Part shown: positions 56,640 to 64,000 of the stretch, piece by piece | Layout of the letters: every line of letters begins with the position of its first letter | Numbering within the stretch: position 1 is the stretch's first letter | Assembly: GCA_024291935.2 (NCBI GenBank) | Contig: CM044317.1 | Coordinates: 61,866,730 to 61,930,729 of the forward strand | Length of the DNA: 64,000 bases | Source of the DNA: Okapia johnstoni | Lineage: Eukaryota > Chordata > Mammalia > Artiodactyla > Giraffidae | Direction: 5' to 3' | The notes under the pieces: generated by a model | The model's database searches: none | Seen by the model: the letters and a program-made list of their open reading frames with translations, nothing else | Told to the model about the DNA's origin: nothing | Program-made: the position numbers and the translations under genes

Positions 56640-58890
56640 AATCTTTTATTTTGAGATAACTTTAGAATCACATGCAACTGTAAGAAATAATACAGGAAAA
56701 TCCATATATTCTTTGCCGAGTTTCTCCCATAGTAACACCTTGCAAAACTATTGTACAACATTGCAACCAAGATATTGACATAGATAGTCAATATTAAGAA
56801 ATATTTCTATCTCAAGGATCCATCATGTTGCCTTTTTATAACCACATCTATTTCCGTCCCACCTCACCCTCCTCTTAACCTCTGGTAATCACTAATTCAT
56901 TCTCCATTTTTATATTTTTTGTCATTTCAAGAATGTTATATATATGGAGTCATATATTAGTGTAGCCTTTTGGAATTGACATTTTTCATTCCTCACAGTT
57001 CGCCGGAGATTGATCATGTTGTGTGTATCAGTAGTCCATCCTTTTTATTGCTTCTTAGTATGTTATGGATGTACAACAGTTCGTTTACTCACTAAAGACA
57101 TCAGGGTGTTTCTACTTTTGGGTGATACAAATAAATAACAAGCTGTTATAAACATGAATGTACATGTTTTTGTGTGAACAAAAGCCTTCAATTCTCTTAG
57201 GTAAATTCCTGGGAGTGCAATATTTGGGTTTTATGATAGTTGAATGTTTCATTTTCTAAGAAAATCACCACAATTTTCCATAGGGACTGTACCATTTTAA
57301 TTCCTACCAGCATTGGAGATTTTGATCAGTAAGCCACATTTGGTCTTTATGTCAGCTTTCATATTTAGATCTCCAATTGATCTATACTTGTTTTATTTTT
57401 ATAAAGTAAGAATTACAATTTACTATTTTTCTGTATGATTTTCAACTGACCATCCCACTGACCACCATACTGCTTTAATTCAGGTGAACATAAAGATGTG
57501 GGTCTATTTCTATCCTTTATAACATGTCATTTATCTGTCTACTTTTGTGACAATATTACACTGCTCTTACTACTGTAGCATTACAATCAACCTTAGTACT
57601 TAGTAGTTTAAATTCTCCAGTTTTGTTTTTCTTCTTTAATATTGGTTTGTCTATACATTTTAGAATCAACTTTTAAATTTCTACAAAAACTCTGAGATTT
57701 TTCACTTGGATTTCATTAAATTTGTAGGTCAGTTTGAGAAGACTGACTTATTTACAACTTGAATTTTCAAATGACTAATATAATATGGTATATCTCTTAT
57801 TTAGATCTTTGTCAATTGTTCTCCATAAAATTTGTAGAATTTTACCAAGTGATGTGCCTACTTTTATTGACATGATTATTAAATTGCTCTCCTTTTTGTA
57901 TTCAGTATGACACAATATATAGATTGATTTCTCAAATGTTGAGACCACCTTGGATTCCTGTAATCAACACTGTTTGTGATGTATAATCACTATTGTTTAT
58001 CACTAGACCTAAGTTGCTAATATTTTAGTTAGTCCATTACCTTCATGTTCATGAGAGAAGTTGGACTATACCCTTATCAAGTTTCGGTGTCAGCATTGTC
58101 CTAGCCTCTTTAAACAAATTGTGAAATTTCTCTTCTTTATTTTTCAAAAGTGTGTGTATAGGATGTATAGGATTAGTGCTATTAAATTTTTGTTAGAAGG
58201 ATTTTTTCTTAATTAGAAGAATTTTAATAGCAATTTCAGTTTTTGAGAGAGAAAGGAGCATGCGAATATTTTTATTTTACCAATTTTGATATATTTTGTT
58301 TCTAAGGAGTTTGTCTGTTTTCCCTGTATTGCTGAAGTGATGCTTTTGCTGTCTGTGGGGTTGTTGGCAGTGCTTCTCTCTCTCTCTGTTATTCTTATTC
58401 AGTCTTAAAGTTTTGCCTTCACATTTTCTTTGGTGTATACTTCTATTTCATTATTGTTTTAGTTTATTTGGGTTAGTGTTTCTGTAGTTTCTTAAGAAAC
58501 AAGATACTGATTTTTAACCTTTTAGATGAAGTATATCTTTAAAACTATATACATTTCTCTCTAAGCTCTGTTTTAGTTACATTCCATCCATTTTGATATA
58601 TTGCTTGTTATTATCAAGTTAAATTTTTTTCTCTTTCTATTTCTTTTTGTTTAGTACATTTTCTTAAAAGGTATTTTTTAGTATTCCAGCAAATTGGATT
58701 TCTTAATGAATTTTACTTCATGTTCAAATTAACTCTGTAGTGGTCAGAGAGTACTGAAATATTTTAATTATTGAAATTTGTTTGGCTTCTGTCCTCATCT
58801 AGCATATGGCTAATATTGTTGAGTTCGGTGAGTCCGTAAAAAGAGTATTCTGTCATTGTTGGGTGTGGTGTTCTAGTTATATTTTCAAAA
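56640..58890 (-). mobile_element. Long decayed L1 (L1M type), antisense
   Basis: About 2.25 kb. The 3' UTR and ORF2 end lie at the left (GGAGTCATATATTAGTGTAGC, CATAGGGACTGTACCATTTTA). The ORF2 reverse-transcriptase region lies at the right (CAACTTTTAAATTTCTACAAA, CTTGGATTCCTGTAATC, GTGGTCAGAGAGTACTGAAA). Order fits antisense L1 throughout. It has many stops and no long frame, and is much older than the 29 kb copy. Confidence 0.75.
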
Positions 58891-60377
58891 ATTGCTTTAC
58901 AACTAATACGTTTATTTTCAAACAGAATTCCAAAAGGTAATATTTCATGAAAAAACAATATATCCTTTTCCTTTAACTATATGAAATTGAATGATGGAAA
59001 GATTTATCCGTCATCCTTTGTTTAATGTGAGAATATCATTGACTCCGTTTCTTAGAAGAAATTCCTCCCTTTATATTCTTTTTCTATCAATTTAATTCAA
59101 ATCTGTTCATCATTTGACAAGGTAGTGGTAGATCTGAGAAAACAGCCTTATCGTTTGGACTCCATTTAGAAAATACTATTTTGAGAATAAATCCAAAAGT
59201 GTCATTCTTTAGAAAAGAGAGTAAGAAAAAGAAAGCTAATAAAATTATAAAGAGATATCTTTCTTCCATCTCATTCTCACTCTTGATGGTTCAGTCTAGA
59301 CTGAGGCGCAGAGTTGAAAGAGAAATAATCCATATTTACCCTTTGTTTGTGTGGTTGTACAGAAAAGCGGAAATAAAGATGTCAGCACCTCTTTGCAGGA
59401 ACATGACTTTGCTCCTTCTCTACCTGATTGCTGACTAAGTTCTAGCAGCACTTTGATGGCGATTTGAGAGCTTGACATTATCTTCAGTTAAATGTTCTGC
59501 ATGTCTTAGTGCAACTCAGAAGCCTCATGCTGTCACTTTGACCTGCACTTCTGAATGTATTAAGTCTGTTTATACCACCATTTTCTGGGCTTCTCTTTTC
59601 TAACTCATTTTCCTCTTGCCACAGTTCTCTTTCATACATCTGACACTTTCCCTTTTCTTTGTTACTCGGTGAAGTGAAGCATGCTTATGCTTCCCTATTG
59701 AAGGTCCTCCCCTGCCCCATCCCTGACACAGTCAACCATAATCTGTTGCTACGTTATATGAATTCCATTATTTTTCCACTGTGTTAACTTCAGGTGCCTT
59801 AAGCTGAGTTCTTGTACCATGGGACCAAAAGAACTAGAGTTTGTGAAAGTGAACTTATCACCAAAGCTTTATATCTATGATTTAATAGATTGCTTATTCG
59901 TTCAGGTATCTGTAAGATTTCCCAGGGAATTTCACAAGTTATGCCATTTAAATAAAACCCATTACATCTAATGTTCAAGGGAGAATAAACTAGATTCTGC
60001 TTGGAACATTCAGAAACAACAAATACTGGAAGGACGAGACATTTTAAAAAGAATAAAAATTCAGTGAAGTTTAAGATATCACTTGCTAACTTGCCTAATT
60101 CACCTCTCCTTGGACTCTTTCTCATTATTATATTTACCTGAGTTTTAACAATGCATCATGTTTCTGTGATGGCATCTTAAATGTATTTTGGTATAAAGTC
60201 CAATAGCAAGTCTTGTAATTTAAGAGAATAGTTTACTAAAACCCTAGTGTAAGCCATAAAATCAAGCTCTAGTATTCCATTTTGCCTTCCCCCAAAACAG
60301 AGAGAGAGCACAGGAGCTCATAGGATATTGTAGGAAAGTTTCATGGTTTCATCCCTCTCTGGGCTCTTTCTTAATAT
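58891..60377. other. Unique interval
   Basis: Small open frames at 59181-59438 (+) and 59799-60125 (-) have no recognisable content. No gene called. Confidence 0.5.
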
Positions 60378-60623
60378 AATTTTATTTATTTATTTATTTT
60401 TGGCTGTTCTGGGTCTTTGTAGCTGCATGGGTTTTTCTCCAGTGGGGGCCACTCTCAGATTGCGGTGCACAGGCCTCTCATTGAGGTGACGTCTCTTATT
60501 GCAGTGCATGGGCTCAATTGTTGTGACTCAGGAGGTTAGTTGCCCGGCGGCATTTGGGATCCTCCTGGACTAGGGATCGAACCCATATCTCCTGCATTGG
60601 CAAGCAAATTCCTATCCACTCAC
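60378..60623 (-). mobile_element. CHR-type tRNA-Glu SINE
   Basis: (TTTA)n at the left, then TTTTTGGCTGTTCTGGGTCTT, GTTGCCCGGCGGCATTTGGGA and GGGATCGAACCCATATCTCC. This is a reversed CHR SINE of cetaceans and ruminants. The complementary B box is nearly intact. It is the only copy that I found here. Confidence 0.88.
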
Positions 60624-61264
60624 CTTCTGAGATCTTAATTATATACCCCAAGTACTATGCATTGGATGACTTAACAGATCAACAGTCTAATGGTGCACTC
60701 TTTGGGATCTTCTTATTAAGCACATTGGCTGTTTAAAATGTCAGTGATAAAATAAAAAATCATCCATAACAGCTGCTGTTTTCTCCACTGTTGAAAGATA
60801 AATGCTACTTAAGACCAGATATTTGATCCTTTCACCCCTTATTTTATCCTTTCACCCCTTGAAATGATTGTGTTTATTAACAAAAAGGCGTAGAGAAAAT
60901 TCAAACCATGGTTACACTAGAACATGGAGAGAGTTGAATTGAATTATGCAACATTACTAACTTAATTCCAAGGTCAGGTACTATTTTTAAAAGCTGTTAT
61001 GGCAATACTCACTACTGCTTTTCTGCCTATTACCAATATTGTAGCCAGAGATTTGCAATCCATTTTGGTTTCCTTTTCTCTTTTCAGAAAGAGATTTAAT
61101 TTAGGCTTTTAGATTGCTTATCAGAGTTGGCAGTAAGACATTCTGGTGATTAAGTGGCAGAAAGAAAATTTTTAGGCATAAAAAACCACTTTTCTGCATT
61201 CATTTCCTTTTTCAGTGCCTTTTTGCTATCTGTACATGATGACAGAACAGGAATGTGAAGGAGC
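60624..61264. other. Unique interval with small duplication
   Basis: Contains a 20-bp near-perfect tandem duplication (60821-60860). No gene seen. Confidence 0.5.
60821..60860. repeat. 20-bp tandem duplication, 19 of 20 identical
   Basis: ATTTGATCCTTTCACCCCTT followed by ATTTTATCCTTTCACCCCTT. Confidence 0.92.
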
Positions 61265-61420
61265 ACACGACTGGGTGAGCCAGCTTTAGTCCAGCTCTGA
61301 CATTATTTAGTTGGGTAATATTATCTAAGTCTATGAAACTCCTTGTCTTCCAAAATGGAAACAATTGCTACATCACTGGGTTGGTGTAAATATCAAAGAA
61401 AATATTGCATGCAAAATTTA
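61265..61420 (+). mobile_element. MIR SINE, diverged
   Basis: TCCAGCTCTGACATTATTTAG, then ACTCCTTGTCTTCCAAAATGG and AAAATATTGCATGCAAAATTT, in MIR order. Confidence 0.55.
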
Positions 61421-61849
61421 AAAAGACAGTTATCATCATCCTTTATAAGTGGTTCAAACTAAGGTTAGGGCAGCAATGGAGAGGAAGGAAAACGAATGTC
61501 TATCCATTAATTTGCTAACTTCCAAATAATGTAATAAGAAATTTTATAGATTAGTGATTGTAAGTTTAACACTATTGACAAATTATATATATGTGTGTGT
61601 GTGTACATATATTAATTATATGTAGTTGAATGTACTATAGTCACTTACATTTCTATTCATTTCTGAAAGGACAAAGGTTACCTCCAAAATTAAAATTCCT
61701 GTAGTGTGGTACTTTGCCTTGAGTCTTGTTTTTTCCAGTGCTGTAGTCTATTTTGATAAGTGCACTAAGATGACTAAAAGAATGTGCAAGAAATATTATG
61801 TGAAAGTAGGGCAGGCTATTCTCACCTTAGAGTCAGGCAGGCTGCACTG
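61421..61849. other. Unique interval
   Basis: A short (TA)n/(TG)n tract lies at 61585-61605. Nothing else recognised. Confidence 0.5.
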
Positions 61850-62095
61850 CCTAGCATGTAAGACCATATGATGCAGCGTCAGATTGCCACAGCTTCATTA
61901 CTTCCTAGCTGTGTGAATTTGACAAGCTATTTAAACATTATGAACCCCAAGTTCTGCATCTATAGAATGGGGATTAAAAAAGCATCTATTTCTTAGAGTT
62001 GTTATGAAGTTAGATGAGTTAATAAATGTACAGCATTTAGAATAATTTCTATCAGACAGTAAATACTCAGTACATTTTAATTATTACCATTCTCA
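61850..62095 (+). mobile_element. MIR SINE, nearly full length
   Basis: CTTCATTACTTCCTAGCTGTG, TTCTGCATCTATAGAATGGGG, AGTTGTTATGAAGTTAGATG and AATGTACAGCATTTAGAATA, then GTAAATACTCAGTAC. The clearest MIR of the window. Confidence 0.78.
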
Positions 62096-62125
62096 GATTT
62101 TACAGCCTAGGTTTTCACTGATAGC

Positions 62126-62243
62126 TGTACCGGTGGCTCAGATGGTAAAGAATCTGCCTGTAATCCAAGAGACCCAGGTTCGATCCGTGGGTCAGGAAGA
62201 CCCCCTGGAGAAGGGAATGGCAACTCACTCCAGTATTCTTGCT
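62126..62243 (+). mobile_element. Bov-tA SINE, 3' truncated
   Basis: Forward, ACCGGTGGCTCAGATGGTAAA. The B box reads GGTTCGATCCG. It stops at CCAGTATTCTTGC, so the 3' half with the BovB-like tail is missing. Confidence 0.9.
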
Positions 62244-62699
62244 ATGACTCTTTTACTTTGTTTTCTACCACCTGTCTATTTCCTCTCCAGAGCTCTTATT
62301 TTTCCCCTCATATTTCTCTTTCCATCTTTTCCTTCACTGGAAACAGATGAAATCTTGAGTGTACAAGCTGAAAAGCAGATCTCTTCTTACCTCACCAGGC
62401 CGCAAGGGGGAGCTGAACTGTTTAAGCATGAATGATGGAATTGAACTGATGTGAGCAAATTTCATATGTCTCAGTGTTATTTGTGGTGTCAGATATATTT
62501 GTAGAACCCTTCCATTTGAAAGGTCCTCTTAGGTTAAATGAAAGGTTATAAGTGATGCTTACAGCCCTCTGCCTCAAGCACTTTATAAATAGCGTAACTT
62601 CTGAGAAAACTGCGAGTGTTTAACTAACTGCCTAGATATTTTGGACAATCATAGTTTGCAAGGTATACAGCAGCCATTTTAATAATAACACCATCCCTG
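62244..62699. other. Unique interval
   Basis: No gene or named repeat. Confidence 0.5.
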
Positions 62700-62940
62700 T
62701 CTTACTGACACTTCCATATCCCCTATCCTTTCATACATTGTTTGTCCTCAAAGACTACATTACCTTCTAAGCTATTATATATTTTGTTTGTTTATTTAAT
62801 TTTTAAACTTTCCATCTCTACCCACTGGAATGTAACTTTCATAAGAATGGTGATTTATGCCTGTTTTCTTTATCAGTATATTCCCTCAACCTCAGAAAGG
62901 CTTCTGGCACATAATAGGTATATCAAGTTAACAATGCCTC
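62700..62940 (+). mobile_element. L2 LINE 3' end, diverged
   Basis: CCCACTGGAATGTAACTTTCA, then GATTTATGCCTGTTTTC and GGCTTCTGGCACATAATAGG, are the end of L2. Confidence 0.55.
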
Positions 62941-63059
62941 TAATTGACAAAAATCAGTTTATTTTTCATAAGAACTTTACACGTTCTTTGCCTCATCTCA
63001 TATGAGTGTTATTCATTCATTCACTTACTGTTACTCAATATTGTTGATATCAAATCAAT

Positions 63060-63600
63060 GCCCAAAACTGAACTCCTAACCTTTCATGTGAAATTTACTC
63101 CATTCACTTCTTCCCAATCTGAGTGAAATTCAAGCTATTCTTCTAGTTGCTTAGATCAAAAAATCTAGGGCCATTTTTGATCCTTTTTTTTTTTTCATGT
63201 ATCCTTTCCAAAAGCAAATGCTTTTGACTCTATCTTCAAAATATTTCTGGAATTTAAACATCTGTTATCATTTCTATTGCTTTCATACTGGTGGCCAGCA
63301 TCTTCTCTTGCCTAGGTTATTGTAAAACATACCTAATTAGTCTCCCTGCTTCCATTTTTTCCTGGACCGATTTAGCTGTTAGATTCTTTTAGTCAGAACA
63401 AAGCACAAAGACCTTCAAGGATTTATAAGATTGATTTCAGTGCTTGAATCATCTCTTAGTAGATTAATCACTCACCTAAATTTCAGCCATGTTGGACTCT
63501 CTTCTGTTCTTGGATTTTACCAAGCACCCTCCATCTCAGGGCTATTTTGTTGTCTTCTCCTTTGGGATGGCATGCTGTTCTTCCAGACGTTGCAGGAAAT
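63060..63600 (+). mobile_element. Possible L2-like fragment
   Basis: GACTCTATCTTCAAAATATTT, then GCCTAGGTTATTGTAAAAC, TAGTCTCCCTGCTTCC and AGCACAAAGACCTTCAAGG, appear in the order of an old mammal-wide LINE, probably L2. Weak. Confidence 0.35.
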
Positions 63601-63802
63601 TTCTTCTGATTCAGTGAGTAGATATCGTGTATAATTTGACCTATGATTTTTTTAGACAATATATTCTCTTTCTTTGCAAAGTGAAATAGAAATTTCCTTT
63701 ATATTTTTATGGCCTTGTAGCAATGATGCGCTTTAATGTTGGTTAGGTTATACATTATTCAGGTCCTACAACTGCACTAGAGAAAACTGTAATTGATTAT
63801 GC

Positions 63803-63818
63803 AAAAAAAAAAAAAAAA
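63803..63818. repeat. Poly(A) run
   Basis: Sixteen A. Not attached to a recognisable element. Confidence 0.85.
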
Positions 63819-63863
63819 GGCTCAAATGGTCAGATATGCCGTGTGTAAAGTAAACCAAATGAT

Positions 63864-64000
63864 GGCGTCCCGGGTGGCTCCATAGGTAAAGAACCCACCT
63901 GCAATGCAGGAAATGCAGGAGACACAGGTTCAGACCCGGGGTCAGGATGATCCCCTGGAGCAGGAAATGGCAACCCACTCCAGCATTCTTGCTGGAAAAG
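63864..64000 (+). mobile_element. Bov-tA SINE, cut by window edge
   Basis: Forward, GGCGTCCCGGGTGGCTCCATAG and AAAGAACCCACCTGC, to the end of the window. A small duplication (GCAGGAAATGCAGGAGA) is present. Confidence 0.92.

Noticed and set aside
58379..58388. Short (TC)n run
   Set aside because: Too short to be informative and inside a decayed L1.
59799..60125. 108-codon minus-strand open frame
   Set aside because: No recognisable motif and no codon or context support.

Overview
The window is mammalian nuclear DNA from a ruminant, most probably a bovid. The evidence is the repeat content: many copies of the ruminant LINE BovB (RTE clade), the SINEs that share its 3' tail (Bov-tA and dimeric BOV-A2), an artiodactyl-type L1 3' end, and one CHR-type tRNA-Glu SINE. 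Older mammal-wide MIR, L2 and L1M debris and LTR-like pieces lie underneath. The species cannot be decided from this (cattle, yak, bison, sheep, goat and deer all fit). The DNA is AT-rich, I see no CpG island, and I found no protein-coding exon or RNA gene of the host that I can defend. It reads as intergenic or deep intronic sequence.

Layout. 1-5.1 kb: the 3' part of a BovB (+), an antisense L1 piece, a BOV-A2 with target-site duplication (TSD), then the longest BovB (-, about 2.9 kb, with endonuclease and reverse-transcriptase remnants). 5.1-16.6 kb: microsatellites and scattered Bov-tA, an L1 3' end (7.9-9.3 kb), a long unique stretch, and an L1 with a 5' inversion into which three SINEs have jumped (15.2-16.6 kb). 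16.6-29 kb: mostly unique AT-rich DNA with isolated SINEs. 29.1-32.1 kb: an L1 3' end with a long TSD and a double poly(A) tail, then a 1.7 kb BovB (-) with TSD. 32-49 kb: unique DNA, MIR, SINEs, four BovB fragments (one internal fragment without its 3' end, one rearranged by inversion) and a short L1. 50.1-52.0 kb: a three-layer nest, in which a BovB (+) with a perfect 15-bp TSD is split by a second BovB (-) and by a BOV-A2. 52.4-53.4 kb: an LTR-like element split by an old L1. 56.6-58.9 kb: a long decayed L1 (-). 60-64 kb: CHR SINE, MIR, L2 and Bov-tA, with the last SINE cut by the window edge.

The coding-like sequence that I can explain is retrotransposon derived. BovB supplied the endonuclease and reverse transcriptase that are thought to have mobilised Bov-tA and BOV-A2, and L1 did so for itself. 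Every copy here is broken. By my rough tally about a third of the window is recognisable young or middle-aged retroelement. I found no credible new biological system. The points most worth a second look are insertion histories (nesting, inversions, a possible very short 3' transduction), three clean unexplained hairpins, small tandem duplications, and one unexplained open frame at 24.9-25.1 kb. Element boundaries are by eye and good to about 10 bases unless a TSD fixes them.
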